From Trichosphaerium sp. ATCC 40318 (Eukaryota > Discosea > Flabellinia > Trichosidae), in contig JALMLS010000578.1 in the NCBI GenBank assembly GCA_038496445.1, positions 248,001 to 312,000 of the forward strand: 64,000 nt of DNA, written 5' to 3'. The first letter of the stretch is position 1, and each line of letters begins with the position of its first letter. The notes below the pieces were generated by a model. It was not told the origin of the DNA. It saw only the letters and a list, made by a program, of their open reading frames with translations, and did not search any database. The position numbers and the translations under genes were made by a program. Shown here piece by piece: positions 1 to 12,500 of the stretch.

Positions 1-870
1 CGTTTGTTTTCGATCCTACTTTTGGACTTCTTTCGTCTCCTTGTATGTACACGACCTTGTAAAAGAGGCCCTACACTTGTTAGAACGTATGTACGTACAC
101 CTTAAAATACACCACTTACCCTTCCAACCTGATTGCCTTGCCTTCTTTGAAAGCATCTCAAGATTTCTAACAACAGTGTGCAAAAACCTATGACAAACAA
201 AAATTTAGTAATGCCTCATTAACGAGCTTCAAGAATTCTCCATTCTGACCTGTTATTACGTAAGTCCTGACCAAGGAACATGTGATCACCATGAAAATCA
301 AGTTTTGAGCATGCATCTAAGTACAAACTCATATTTTCCTGAATAAACGTAAGACAATAGCGAACTAACGGCAATAAACGATAAAAAGAAAAAAAAACGT
401 GATCTGACGTTTGGCGCCCTCGAAAACAAAAAAAACCCTTAAAAACTGAGTATAAGTACCAAAGCCTTCAAAGGATGCAATTTTTTACCAGGCTGAGCAA
501 CTTTATAGCGCTTAATTGCCTTTGACGGAAATAGAGTATTGAATAACCTAAAAATCGCTTAAATCGTAAGAAATGATATATTTACGCACTTTACAAGCGT
601 TTCACCGCTTTTTAGAGTGTCATAAAAAGATAAAGAACATTTTTCTCCCGTAACATCTTGAATCCAGACTAATATCTTCTCCATGCGTTGCGGGTCTTCA
701 TTTCTTTTCATCTTTGGGACAATAAAGTTAAAACAGACAAAACTACGATTGTTTGCTCATACCTTTTTATAAACCTCAGCATCTAGACCGTATAGCGTCT
801 TTCCTTCTATTCTTAAACCTCCTGTAGCATTTATTGCTTTTTTAGATCCCTTTCTTTTATAAAGGCTCAT
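1..870 (-). CDS. Calponin/transgelin-type CH-domain protein (3' end beyond window)
   Basis: Single calponin-homology domain, an actin-binding module of the transgelin/Scp1 type. Exons read on the minus strand are 870-763, 711-590, 547-460, 338-250, 187-120 and 70 to the left edge, all in consistent phase. The N-terminus carries YGLDAEVYKK, the usual lead-in of this family. Exon 2 has ILVWIQDVTGEK, exon 3 LFPSKAIKRYKVAQPGKK, exon 4 ENMSLYLDACSKLDFHG, and exon 5 VRNLEMLSKKARQSGWKG followed by a basic tail. The start is placed at the ATG of MSLYKRKGSKK; an in-frame ATG at 948 would add 26 residues. The calponin-like repeats that often follow cannot be checked because the gene leaves the window. 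The family call is firm; the start is less so. Confidence 0.8.
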
Positions 871-948
871 TTTACGGTGTTGCGGTTTCTTGGTTGCAGA
901 AATAACGTCTAATTTAGCGTGTCGGCATAAATAACGTGTTGCTACCAA

Positions 949-1354
949 AATTGGCTAAATCATCGACTTAAGTCATGGCAAAGTTACTTACCGTTGCAAT
1001 TTATACTTACCGAAAATTGCCTTTACCACGACTTGTGTCGTTGGTCTCCGACTCCCACTTTGAAAGCCAAGGAAACTCAACAGTTTGACCAAATTGTTTC
1101 ACAAAACAAAGTTTCAAAATTGATTTGTGTAGTATGCTTTTTGGCAGTAAAAATATCAAGCTAGACGTTGATACTTCAAACTATCTAAGTTGAATTATGA
1201 ATGAGTAGTATGTTGGGAAAGGATCAAGTCTACTAGATAAATATTTATTGTACACAGCGAAACTCAATGACTGATTTTTTGGTTCTTGGGGAGTATTTTT
1301 GAGTAAAAAAAAACCTAATCTAATTGGGTGCTAACAAAGTATCATGCCCGAGGA
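949..1354. other. Intergenic, no gene seen
   Basis: AT-rich spacer between two minus-strand genes. It should hold the promoter of the calponin-type gene and the 3' end of the SLOG gene. I see no coding signal or repeat. Confidence 0.5.
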
Positions 1355-2180
1355 TCATTTCTTATCATTCATGAGAGGTTCAATAGCATCAAATAGAAGC
1401 TTTGTTATAATATCACTATAATTATCAAGTCCAGCTGTATTATGCCTATGTCCAGCAATATTTAAAGTCGATATACTATTTTTCTTTAAAAATTCTTGGA
1501 TTTCTTTTATGTTAGATTCTTCAGCTTCTTTTGATAAGTCATCGATAACTAAACATGGTCTATGTCTAGCACGTTGTTTATATGATTTCTTAGGAATCTT
1601 TTTCCATCTCTTTGTGATGCAGTATCCAATTGTCTTAGCAGTGCCGTTGGAATCGTGAATTTCGAAGGCTTTTGAACAAAAACGGTTTAGAAGCCGTTCA
1701 GGTGAGGTTGATTAATTGTTATGGTACCTATTGTCCCTGTAGAGTCGTCTGCGTTCTTTTTTGTTCGTGCTACGTACGCTGCAGCCATACGAGTTCCAGG
1801 AGCTGTTAAAAAATCAATTGATTAGCGTATAGGCGTTGCTTGTCGTTGAAAATGGTAGATTTGCGTACGTAAGTCCATTGCTTTGATACCAAACTTTGTT
1901 TTAAGCGAAAGATCAGGTCCGTTGGTTGTCATGAATTTAGGAGGTGCCCAGCCGCCTAAAAACGCAATTAGACAGTTTTTTAAGTTATTTAAGAGTTTTT
2001 ATTTTACATCAGCGTCTTAATACCTGTTTTTAATCCCAACAGCAGTCCTGCTTCCAGTCCTGCGCGATCTGCGCCTGTTTGGCCACCAGATATTATTTTT
2101 TCGAGTGTAAATGTACCAGACGGTTTCTTTGGTTCTTTTTTAACGTACACGTACGTATTCATTGTTAGTTGCTTTGACAT
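1355..2180 (-). CDS. cpYpsA-related SLOG-family (MoCo-carrier-like) protein
   Basis: Four exons (2180-2024, 1955-1869, 1802-1728, 1668-1355) splice without frame breaks into about 210 residues. Exon 1 has the family signature KIISGGQTGADRAGLEAG, a Rossmann-like nucleotide-binding loop. Exon 2 has GGWAPPKFMTTNGPD. The exon 3/4 junction gives KNADDSTGTIAFEIHDSNGT, matching the family's conserved N-x-x-D-S-x-G-T segment, followed by TIGYC. The last exon has CLVIDDLSKE and STLNIAGHR, equivalent to the family's LNVAGPR. Such proteins were once labelled putative molybdenum carriers; the SLOG superfamily binds nucleotides or nucleotide-derived ligands. The substrate here is unknown. The intron at 1727-1669 hides an apparent frameshift seen if it is read through. 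Confidence 0.75.
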
Positions 2181-3573
2181 TTCTATGAATATCGTAATGT
2201 AATTTGATTAAAAAGTTGACGACTTTTCAATCGGTTTGTTTTTTTGCTGAATCATTTGCCACGTGTATTGTGATGTAAGCACATGTCACATAGACTACCA
2301 TTAGACAAAAGGGAGCCAACGCGCCTTTGTTGAAGTTGTAGTACACGACACAAATCCACAACAGAGAAGGCATCTACATTGTTTTTGAACGTACAAGAAT
2401 ATCATCTTTCTGTGAGGTGTCATGTGCACAGACTCAATGCCAACACCAATTGGTATATTCAAATAATTAATGCTGGATACGTTTATTTACGACTTGTACT
2501 TCGCAAACGATGAAGAACAAACAACAAGTACCAATTCATTGGGTGTGTTAAATATCCAGTTCAATATTGACATTTTGCGAGAGCTTGGAGTGAAGATAGG
2601 GACCTTACAAAGCATTTGGTAGAACTGGAAAAGATATAACAATATTGAAAGACACAGTACGCAATATAGACACGGCTACATAGCAACCAAGCATCGTAAC
2701 CCTCCACAAAATTTTCTTTTCTGTTCAGCCTTTTCTCTTTTTTTTCATTTGTTGCACTAGTGTTCTTAGTGAAGAATGACTCTACTTTTGTACGCTACAC
2801 TTGACCAAAGACAGGCTCTTTTCCCCTTCCCAGGACATCTTCATCGTATTAGCAATGCTAACCGTACAGTACTTCAATTGGGTGATTCATTTAGAGGTCT
2901 TTATACTTAGCTAGATTCGTTGTAACTACAGGAAAGAAAGAGACTTCAACTTTTCTAAAAGCACTTTTATGGCACTGCTGAGGTCCTTTGAATAAAGCCC
3001 TACGGGGAGTTCTGCAATGATTGCATGGCACCTCCCTTCCACTACTGCTTAAACACCTTTGAAATAAAAATAGGTGACACGACTGAAAACCGTTCACTGA
3101 ACATGACAACTTCTACACAAAATCGACTAGAAAACAATAAACACTTTTCGCTCATTAATCTGATTCACGTAACTATTGCACAAATCTACGAGGGTGTTTC
3201 TTAGTGTGGTACAGTGTATTTGAAAGGCACTTCTTCGGACTTCATTTTCTGAACTAATAGCGCGCTCACGTATTAATACGTTGTTTTATAGTTAGAATAC
3301 ATATGAACAGAGCCGTACACTAAATTGTTGAGTGACACAAAAACGTCCTGTTCTGGAAATAGACTTTGCATGCGAAAATCCACGTCATTTACTGTTATCA
3401 AGCACAAAAGAAAACACGCGTCCACAATGGAGCTTTGTCAACTGTTATCTACTAATATACCACCACATAAATCGCATATATCACATACAGTGTTCTTTCA
3501 AACACAAAGAGAGTGTAATAGAAGCAATAGCTTTGGGTAAAAAGACATTTACTACTTTGTAAAACCCATGTAG
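2181..3573. other. Intergenic with unassigned open stretches
   Basis: No recognisable gene. A minus-strand open stretch at about 2891-3060 encodes a CxxC-containing peptide (CNHCRTPRRALF), and a plus-strand stretch at 3332-3562 is also open. Neither resembles a family nor joins in phase to the homeodomain exon. One CACGTG lies near 2261. Confidence 0.4.
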
Positions 3574-3963
3574 CTCTTTAAAACGCCTTATAACCCTTAT
3601 CTTAGTACCGCTAGGCTCAAATCCAACCCGTTGAAGCGTAAGAATAACCCACAAACCTCAGAAAGTGAACAAATCAAAAAGAAAAGGAGAGTGAGAAGGA
3701 TGTTCCCAGAGGATGCAAGAATAGCCTTAGAAGAATTATACGCCAACAATAAATACCCTCCAATGGAAGCAAAAATGAAAATAGCCAAAGAATTTGGTTT
3801 GACTAGAGCACGTGTACGTATCTGGTTTCAAAATAGAAGAGCAAAAAGTAAGAGAGTACAAGTACAGAAAGAGAATCAACGTAAACGTGATGGTATTCAA
3901 AAGTACATGTTCACAACTTTTATTGATAAAATAATAACAGAAGCATCAGATGTGTCAGTATAA
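3574..3963 (+). CDS. Homeodomain protein, C-terminal exon
   Basis: A 60-residue homeodomain lies near residues 20-80 of this exon. A basic arm (KKKRRVRR) precedes helix 1. Helix 3 contains RVRIWFQNRRAKSKR, including the invariant W, F, N and R of the DNA-recognition helix. No three-residue TALE insertion is present. It should be a nuclear sequence-specific DNA-binding transcription factor. After the domain there are about 35 residues ending in a stop at 3961-3963. No ATG lies in frame between the upstream stop at 3571 and the domain, so a short 5' exon probably splices in, possibly at an AG near 3605 or 3614; I could not identify it. The domain call is certain; the class and start are not. 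Confidence 0.75.
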   Translation, partial: LFKTPYNPYLSTARLKSNPLKRKNNPQTSESEQIKKKRRVRRMFPEDARIALEELYANNKYPPMEAKMKIAKEFGLTRARVRIWFQNRRAKSKRVQVQKENQRKRDGIQKYMFTTFIDKIITEASDVSV

Positions 3964-4913
3964 CGCTGGCTACAAACAACGAAATGCCTTTATCATCTTG
4001 GAGTGTACTACAGCAAGCTAACTTTAATTGGCAGAGTGATAGTCTTGAATTTTTATAAGTACAACAACGGCAGTAAACAAAAAACTACTTGTATTTCTAG
4101 ATGTAATAAAATAATTGTATTTGTATCAACAATGCTACCTTGTGACATATGCCGTGCAATCACCTTTAACCTGAGGCTGTAAAACCTCAGCAGTATCAAG
4201 CACTTATGTTAATATACCTAGGACTGTTTATTTTACACCACTAAAGCAGTTAAAGGAACTCTACCAGAAATAGTATTCTATTACTAGTAAGTTTCTTTAA
4301 CTCCCAGTACATGTTGTTCTAGTAATATCAGAAGATAATAAAACTGTCTATGTACATGCAAAGGGCTTAAAGCAGCTCCATCACAGTTAGCTGTAAGATG
4401 GACGAAAAGAACTAAAAATATCCCAGTCATGTGCGGGAATTATGGGTATTTTAATGTCTTGGCCAAGCAGTATAAGAAACAGTTATCTAGTCTGTACTGA
4501 GTATCTTAGTACGTACTTTTATTGGTTGTTAACTTTGTATGCTGTGGTATTAGTCTGACCTTCAGTAGAAACGCGAAGTGTTATAATACACTAGTTGAAG
4601 CCTTAGACCAACCAGTATTCATTCTGCCTGTATGGAAAAGATTCATCGTTGTGAGTAGCGATGGTAGTGCTCGGTCAAGGTTAAACCAGCTATAAATCAG
4701 TAGCCGGTTAACCGATGGCTAAGAAACTCAGCAACAAAATCTGTAATCGGCTATCCTGTTAAAAATGTAATATTTTGTTGGTGTTGTACCATGGCGCCAC
4801 ATGACTGAGCTATACAGATAATTTGGAGAGCAACAACGGTAACAACATTTTGTAATAATACAATGTGAGTATACTTTGCAAACAAGACGACAATGGGCAT
4901 TCTAAGTAAAATT
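3964..4913. other. Intergenic, no gene seen
   Basis: Downstream of the homeodomain exon. AT-rich, with no convincing splice-compatible coding exon on either strand. Confidence 0.4.
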
Positions 4914-5575
4914 AAAAAAAGAGGTGGTCGCGTAGTGTGCCTCGGATGTACACTGTAACCAAATTGTTGGTTACTGCCACAGAGATGATTTGCTCATCTC
5001 CTGGCTGCACAAGGGGTTTTTCAGAAGAATGGCTTTTCGAAGTATTAACCACCTGACGGTACACCGTACTGGAGTGGCCGCTACTACCGCCGCGTTCTCG
5101 CGCCATTGCGGCGGGAAACACGGGCTGGTCAGCAGCGCCACACCGTTTAGGTGGGTCATTGTAGATTGGTTTAAGGAGCTGTCGATTTTAGATTGCGAAG
5201 TATGAAACGAAGTATTAAAACACTAGCTCCCAACATTAAAACGAAGTATATCAATGACCAATCAGGCAGTTGGGAAGCACGACAACTATGCACCTCGATT
5301 AATAAAGTGAAAGGATTGTGGTTTTATGCATCTGCTGAAGATTGAAAAAAAAAAAAGTGGGATTGATGAAAAATGACTGTAAAGTGGCTGTAGTCATTAA
5401 TAGTTGTTGTGGTACCCAACAGATGAAAACTACCATTTTTCAAACAAGCCACCACATGCGCTGTTTTATGTATGCGGAGTTAGCTGTAGTGTCAGCAGTG
5501 AGTAAAACCCGACAAACACAAAAATAGCTCTTATTGTTGTGTTTTTGCTCAAAATCTCTAAAATAGAAGCCGTAG
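4914..5575 (+). repeat. Dispersed repeat, copy 1 (inverted partner at 13640-14323)
   Basis: About 660 bases recur as a close reverse complement 8 kb away. The first ~300 bases are nearly identical and contain an unusually GC-rich core (about 5075-5130). A motif CGAAGTAT occurs four times, near 5039, 5196, 5207 and 5243. Long open frames exist on both strands of the GC-rich core. The plus reading includes AFRSINHLTVHRTG; the minus reading ends VAVTNNLVTVYIRGTLRDHLF. A further plus-strand open segment ends INKVKGLWFYASAED before a stop near 5345. I recognise no transposase and no terminal inverted repeats, so it may be a non-autonomous element or a decayed duplicated gene. Confidence 0.75.
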
Positions 5576-6541
5576 AGTAGTTTCTACGCTTAGAAATGCA
5601 TAAGCACTTGTTTTTAATTGTATACGCTTTAATATGCATAAAATCGTTGAAACCATTTTTAATGTAGCGAAAGTAGTACAATAAGATACAACTATAGCGC
5701 TGTAAGAGCCTTATAACATTTACAGCTTCCTTTACAAAGACCAAGAGCAGCAAAAGTTCACATTAAATCAAAGTGCCGATAGTACATTAACTAGGCTGCC
5801 AACAGTATCCAAGTTCTTCATGACAGTACATCCCACTACAATGTGAAGGATCATGCATGTACAAGCGCCGTAAGTTGCCGTAGTGACTTGTTCCAATGTC
5901 GGCTATATAATTTTATCAAACAACTTAATTACAAGCAGCCCAGCAATGTTCTGTTGTTTTCAGTGCATCGTTGCAATTAGTGTATCATTTAAATCAACTT
6001 CGCTTTCAAAAGATCATCAAACTCAACAGGCTTAAAAGAATATGAGATACTATGGCTTGTTTTGTGGTGTTTAAAGGCGTACACAGTCATATTTTTAACG
6101 TACACGTTAGTAAAGATTTCTGTGGTGAAGGAGAACAGAATGTCACATTTTGATTTTGTTCCTGTACAGGAACTCAAATGCTAGTCAATTAAAATCAATT
6201 ATTCCAAACTCCACACGCCCACACATGCAGCAAACGGATCAATTTTTTGAAGAGACAAACGTACTGAACTTTAGCCACACAAGAGACGCTGTAGCATGTG
6301 GTGATCAACAATTAAAAGGGTTTGAACAAGCCAAAAGATATTACCACATACGAACACCGCTTACTCTAGGTATTCTCTCCTAAAATACGGTAAAAAGATC
6401 ATAGCTAACATAATAAAAGGTTGTTGTGTGATGTATAGATTCCATCTAACGGGATACGCATACGGCGCTGGACACGTGCGTTGAAAAGGTTTTTTACAAA
6501 AATTCGACCAAATTTTTGTTTATTCGAGTTTCTGTTAGAAC
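5576..6541. other. Intergenic with possible exons on either strand
   Basis: Two candidate exons meet at the palindrome GTTCCTGTACAGGAAC near 6161-6176, which offers an AG acceptor on both strands. On the plus strand 6173-6372 is open. On the minus strand about 6180-5989 is open and ends in a stop, encoding a peptide with FTTEIFTNVYVKNMTVYAF. I could not connect either to a start or a family. CACGTG at 6473-6478 lies 64 bases before the start at 6542. Confidence 0.35.
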
Positions 6542-6889
6542 ATGGACTCCGTATGGTGCGGTTATTTGTACTCTGGGCATACTACGGATAAACAAATATG
6601 GAAAAATCACGAACAAGATTTATCACCAATTACAGGTACGTTCTAGCCACCAAACTAGAAGACATTTCCTAAACAAAAAACTGGAAAAAAGCTAAATTTG
6701 CTTTTTCAAGGCGTTACTGTATCCCAGTATGTGGGTAGTGATAAGCACTTGTATTTGAAGTATGGGCCAGTGAATAGATATTGCAATGCGTTCTCTTTAA
6801 AGTACCAAGGACACTACAGTAAAGCAACTTTGGGTGGTAACAAGAGCGGTTACTCTGTAAAAGTAACAGTCGAAGATGCCAAATATTAA
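6542..6889 (+). CDS. Small protein of unknown function, two exons
   Basis: Exons 6542-6635 and 6711-6889 join in phase 1 to give a 90-residue protein with no signal peptide and no membrane segment. It is rich in Gly, Tyr and Lys (for example YVGSDKHLYLKYGPVN, QGHYSKATLGGNKSGYSVKV), which suggests an all-beta fold. The start is the first ATG of the open frame and lies 64 bases after a CACGTG box. The intron has canonical GTACGT and CAAG ends. I do not recognise the family. Confidence 0.5.
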
Positions 6890-7415
6890 ACAATAGAACA
6901 ATAAATTAACTCAAGAACTCACACTGTGGACCCTTAGACAAGAGCTAGGCAGAATCTTAATCTTTCTGTTTCCTCAATCCAACTAGATTCTACCAAGAGG
7001 CGCTCTTCGCAGGGTAAAACTAGCAAACAATGTTTCTCCATCGCCAACAAAAAAAAACGTGATTTCTGTTGAGTCCAGTTTTTGAGTCCACTCAGCACCC
7101 ACGCTTCATTCTCTTCGTTCATTTTCTTCCAATCAAGTCAAAACAAAAGTTTAAGCCGCCTTTATGGAGTAGCAGATAGTTTGTGGTTGGTGAAACAGCA
7201 ACTGCCGTTACGTAGTAGTGCTTGTTAAGGCTACGTTGTAATCATGGGCCCAATAACAAAGGTTTGAGACGTCGAATTGTTATAATAGGCTAAAAATGTA
7301 TCTAGGGCGCTCTAAGCGCGTTGGTGTGGATGGGTTTGAACGTATTTCTAACATTACTGAACAAGTACTTGTTTTCACTCGAAGTACGATCTATCGCCCA
7401 ATAAAGCTAACATAG
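6890..7415. other. Intergenic or unresolved 5' part of the transporter gene
   Basis: The first transmembrane helix and start codon of the transporter downstream should lie here. An open stretch from the ATG at 7297 (MYLGRSKRVGVDGF) ends at a possible donor near 7366, but I could not prove that it belongs to the gene. Confidence 0.35.
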
Positions 7416-9263
7416 ACTACTAAGCACTTCACGTATCCCATTTTAATCATATTAGTTGGTATGTAACGTTGCATTTAATCCGGTTTTCTAAACAACGCTT
7501 TAGGTACCACCATGACAGCTTTGGGTGCGTTTATAAAGCGATTAAAGCGTTTATAATTATTTAGGTGCATTCCTATGTATATACATTTTCAAAGTACGCC
7601 AAATACCTCCTAACTGCAATAAAAATAACATTCAACTCTAGTTGGAAGATTTTAGCGCCGCTAGAGCTTTAAACCACTCTAAATCCCTCGGACTTATTGC
7701 ATTATTTCATATAGCAGGTACAATAGCAATAACAGCGAACAGTGATTAATTTTGCGTTCGTTTAGGTCTGGTTTTGGAAAACGAAAGCATTGTTTATGTA
7801 CGACTACTCGCGAGTAGACACAACATCTCAAAACAAAAAAACCCGAATGTGACACTTGACATTTAATAGATTTCAATTACGATGAATCAAATCATAAAAA
7901 GTTGCGTACCAGCGCTAGCCCTCGCCATATCGGTAGTATTTGGTATGTTTTTTTTGTAGTATTTTTGTGCAACTACGCGAGTAGATGTATTCATTCTAAT
8001 TACTCTTCCGACACTGTTTTTTTTTTAATTGTTTGTTTTTAGAGGGAAAACACTACCCAAGATCAATCGTAGTATCTGTATTAGTAATAGTATTTGGTTG
8101 TTCTCTATCAGTTTTGAATAATCCAGAATTTAACCTTTTCGGCTTTATTATGGCTTGTCTCAGTACACTAGCTAATGGTACGTATCTTTGGAGTACCCAT
8201 AAAAAGCTAGATAACTTCAGGGGATATTTTATATCCAAACAGTATCGCAGGCAGTAGCTGTTGGCCTGTATAGTTTGACAGCTTTTTTTTTTTCAGTTTG
8301 ATCAATTTCTCTGGGTTTTTTTGGACTGCCTTGCATCCTGTGATGTATATTTATGCTTACTGTATCGTATTGTTTAGCTGGGAGAATTGTTGTTGCTGAC
8401 GTGACGCTGAGTAAGAAAGAATTTGGTAAATTTGGTATTACATTAGTAACATCTGTTTGTGGTATTGTTGCTCTTATACCTACTTTTTATTACTTTGAAA
8501 GTAATGATTGTACGTTCATATATAGTTTATGTTATTATTTTATTGACTTATGACCATTTAGTGGTGACTAAGTACGCTGCTGTTAAGCCTACAAGGGCAG
8601 TTTTTTTTATGGTGCTTTCGGGAACAGTTGCATTCTGTACGTGTTTGTTTGATGTTATTTTCTTTTTCTAATGATTATATTTAGTTTATACAGTATCTCA
8701 GTATTTATTACTACAATATACATCGGCTGTGACATCAGCTGTAATTGGAAACATGTAAGCTCTTTTTGAAATCTGTTGCTTTTTTTGTATTTTTTGAACT
8801 ATTTTTTTTCAGTTAATATCTATCCCCTCTTTCTTTTTTGTTGTGTTTCTCATATTTTTTATACTCTATCACATGATGAAGTATTCAAAATTTTTTGGAA
8901 GGTACCTTGAGGCTTCAAGGGCTGGTAAATTGAGAAACTTTTTTTTTTAAAATTTACCTGCTTTTGTTGTTTTTGCTCATGCTTTTTGCTAGTAAAGTGA
9001 TTGTTCTCATGGTTATCACCGCAATTTTATTTAAAACAGGTTTATACCATTTGAAACCAGTGAACGGTTTAGGCATAGCGCTAAACTTGGGTGGGTTTTT
9101 TGCATATAATTATTTACAGTATAGAATGATAAAACAAAGAAGTCTTCAAGCACAAGCTGTTTCTCAAGTTGATGACAGTGTTGATAAACGTGATGATAAT
9201 ATAATAGAACTTGAAGATATAGATATGTCTATTGTTGATGATCATAAGACAGAAGAAGACTAG
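7416..9263 (+). CDS. Triose-phosphate/nucleotide-sugar transporter family protein (SLC35-like)
   Basis: A multi-spanning drug/metabolite-superfamily transporter of the TPT/SLC35 type, expected in the Golgi or ER membrane and exchanging a nucleotide sugar or phosphate ester. Exons in phase: 7416-7458, 7504-7524, 7565-7593, 7642-7717, 7766-7797, 7870-7942, 8043-8177, 8378-8509, 8562-8636, 8685-8754 and 8993-9263. Diagnostic stretches are KHFTYPILIILVG, LIALFHIAGLVLENESIVY, SITMNQIIKSCVPALALAIS, FNLFGFIMACLSTLANAG, YTVSQYLLLQYTSAVTSAVIGN and KVIVLMVITAILFKTG. A long acidic cytosolic tail (EDIDMSIVDDHKTEED) ends at a stop at 9261-9263. The 203-base intron at 8178-8377 contains an open frame that is coincidental. 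Helix 1 and the start lie upstream and are unresolved. Substrate unknown. Confidence 0.8.
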
Positions 9264-9515
9264 ATATGCGTTCATCAACGGAGTTTTACGAAAAAAAATG
9301 TACAAAAATAAAAACAACACGTGGAAATACACCACACGCAGTCACGCTCGTAAATTTACTTCAAGAAAAATTAGCATAAATATCGGAAAGAACACTCTAT
9401 AGTTGAGTCCTGGCACACTGTGCTCAAAGATGCAGAAACACCAAAACAACTTTCTCATTTTTTTATGGTAAATGAGTCCACTCAAATAAACCACGTGCCA
9501 TCTTGTGTACAACGA

Positions 9516-12500
9516 ATGCCACCCAAGAAGAAATTGTTACGTATAAAGAAGGGAGTAAGGATAGCACCAAGGAAGAAGAAAAAGGTTGCGAAACAGCAAA
9601 GAGAGGACGACGTTTCGCCCATTCAGCTTCTTTCGCTTGTCAAGAAGGTACAAAACGTGTTAAATAGCGAAAGGAAAGTCATACACGGAGAGGTGCGTGT
9701 TTTTGTTAGATTTTTCGTGGCGGGCTTAACTTTGGGTTTAGAGCGGTATTCAGTTATTTGATGAAGTGACAGAGGTACTGAAAGGGTTTGAACCGAAGCT
9801 TGATACTTGGAAAACTGAAATTGAAGCAGAGGTACCTCAAAACACATTAAATCGTTGATTTAGTTATCAGCAATAATACTCCGACACCTAAAAAGCCGAT
9901 TGGTTTGTTTTCAAGGCGATTACCCTCAACGCTTGTTTAGATCGCCAAAATAGATACCGAGAAGCCATGTGTTATAAATAAGGCGCCTTTAGAGATTATG
10001 GTTAAGATTCTAGAATACCTTCATTTACTAGAGCGAAACGGGCTTGAGCTTGTTTCTAGACAGTTCAAGGATGCTGTTAGTATTATAAGACGTAAAAAGC
10101 TTGACTTTTACAGGTAATATTCAAGAAAACAACAAGCTTTTCAAAAGAAAGATCTCACTTTCGCTTACAGATGCTGGGATATAACTGACGGTATTGTATT
10201 ATCAATGGTTAGACCAGCTAGCGACACTTTAGAGTTCTTGAGGTGCGCGACAAGGACTCCGAGCCGGAACCAAACGTTGTCTTTCTTTCACGTGTTTTTG
10301 CTCTTCTCGTACTGCACTTATACCTTGATTAGTTTGCGTGACTGTTGGTGGATATCTCAAGCAACTGTTATAGAGTGTATTAATATGTGCTCTAAGCTAT
10401 TGCATCTGGATCTTGTAGGATGGGAGTGCTATGGTCCACAAGGTAATGTAGCTTCTCTTTTTCGTGCGATTAAGAAACTCAAATTATTAACACACCTTGG
10501 GTTCGTTACTACTACATATGTCTAGTCTTATTATCTTACTTTATTATCATGTTAATAGTCTACCCATCCGTCATAAAGGTGCTGCTAAAGCTCTAATCAA
10601 GTCGGTAAAGATGCCTTCAGTGATAGATATTGAGTTGCATCAGTGTGCTTTTGTTGTGAATGACTTGCATTCTTGGTTCCCTAACTTGGAGACAATAAAA
10701 TCAACGTATTCTCTAGCTGCGGATAATATTACTAAAGCATATAAGTGCAACTTATTAAAGGTAAGCATGAATATAAACCATAAAGAAGTTGCTAGAATTT
10801 TGGTTGACGAGTGCTTTAAGTCGTATGTTGTTAAGCAACCAGTGAGATCATTGTATTACCAATTCCCTAATGCCAGTGGTACCCCAAAATTGCCTTCTGG
10901 CGATGATGTGAGAGCGTGCAGTTTTGGCAAAAGTTGGTTACCTGTACGTAATTGTTTACCTACTTTTTTCTAAGGCATACAATTTCCTGTTTTTTTCTTA
11001 TTGGTTTTTTACCTTAGATTTTTCATTCTTCATGGTATATGAAGAACTTGACTTGTTTATCTATGGCAATGGGATCCACTAGTAAAATAGATTTGAAGGC
11101 GCTATCTAATAGTTTACCAAACCTTTTAGATCTAACAATTCAAGCAAGTGAGTTACGTGCTTTGTGCTTGACTGTTTTTGCATGTTCATACTTTTCTTTT
11201 TTAACTTTGATGTTTATTTATAGAAATCAGTGACACTAGACGTGTTGCGCCTATTTCAGGAGGTTTATGTTGTCCAAAAGGAACAATATGTAGGACTTAC
11301 TTACTTTCTAGTTAACTAACCATCCACAAAACTAGCTTTGTTTCCTAAATTGGTTCGTTTGAATTTAACATTGAACGCACTTGGTATAACAAACGCATCA
11401 ATGTTCCTCAACAGGCACGGTTTTTTTCAGAAAAAAACCAACTATTGACAGAAGACAAATTCAACACCAAGAGATCACGTGATTGGTACTAATTTAGTGC
11501 ACATAGCTTACCAGATTCAATACGCGACCTAGAACTCATAATGATTGTTCATGAGCAACCTTATGATGAAACAATTGCAGGTAACCATTTTATTGCCTTG
11601 GGTTTCTTTGACTCTTTTATTAATAGAAGCTGATTTAATCGAGCTGTTGATTCGATTGGATTTGAGAACTTTGAAGGTAAGCTTTATTTGCTTTGTTCTG
11701 TTGTATTTGTCCATCTATTTCAGGTTAATCTGGTACTTTAATTGAATGAAGTACTAATATATAGTAGCTTGGTGTCAGGCCGTCAATGGACAGTGTCCTT
11801 ACTATGACATATTGGGGACATGGTGTAGATGTTCCTAAATATACAGCAGTTGTTACAGATGAACTTATTGATAAATTGTGCTCTTCTAGATCAAATAATA
11901 TAACTACTTTGGCATTAAATAACTGTGCACAATTGACAGATACATCCATGGATAAACTTCGCCGTAAGAACAATAGTGCAAATCCTTTTTTTTTTCCTTT
12001 TTTTTTCCCTGTCTTCTTCTTGTCTTTCAATATAATGGAATATAACCGCCATCCACAAAATTAGTTTGCACAGTCTCTTTTCGATGCAAACTTGATACTT
12101 CAATGACGACTGTAAACTTATTTAGCTTTTTTGAAACTTGGTTTTGTTAAGAAGATATTGTTAACACGATTTCTATTATGCTATTCTAAAGTTATGTCTT
12201 ACTTGTGGTTTAGGTAAATTTGCAAAAGGCCTAGAATCGTTATCTTTGATGAACATTGTTAAATGTTCTTCTCAAGGCGTCGCTGATTTTATTGGTGCAA
12301 GCATAAACTTGAAAGAACTCACTCTAAAAAGTCGACTCACTGGTGACTCTGCGGTTGTTGCTCATTCAATTTCAACAATATTAGACTACAACAAGTAAGT
12401 CTAGTCTTACCACTATAAAACTATTTCTCAGAAATTGCTTCATAAACAATACTTGCTGAAGATTTGCAAGTTAAAGCAGACTCTCTTTATAATTTTTCTC

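Noticed and set aside
1669-1727. Apparent frameshift in the SLOG gene
   Set aside because: The segment is a normal 59-base GT-AG intron; removing it restores the conserved DSTGTIAFEIHDSNGT region.
2891-3109. Cys-rich minus-strand peptide
   Set aside because: No start-to-stop gene with plausible splice sites and no recognisable family; kept only as a remark on the intergenic region.
8178-8377. Open hydrophobic reading frame inside the transporter gene
   Set aside because: It does not match the family, while direct splicing of the flanking exons gives the expected STLANAGRIVVADV in phase.
9420-9515. Alternative starts for the F-box/LRR gene
   Set aside because: The frame is open further upstream, but the residues look non-coding and the CACGTG box at 9492 sits naturally just before the ATG at 9516.
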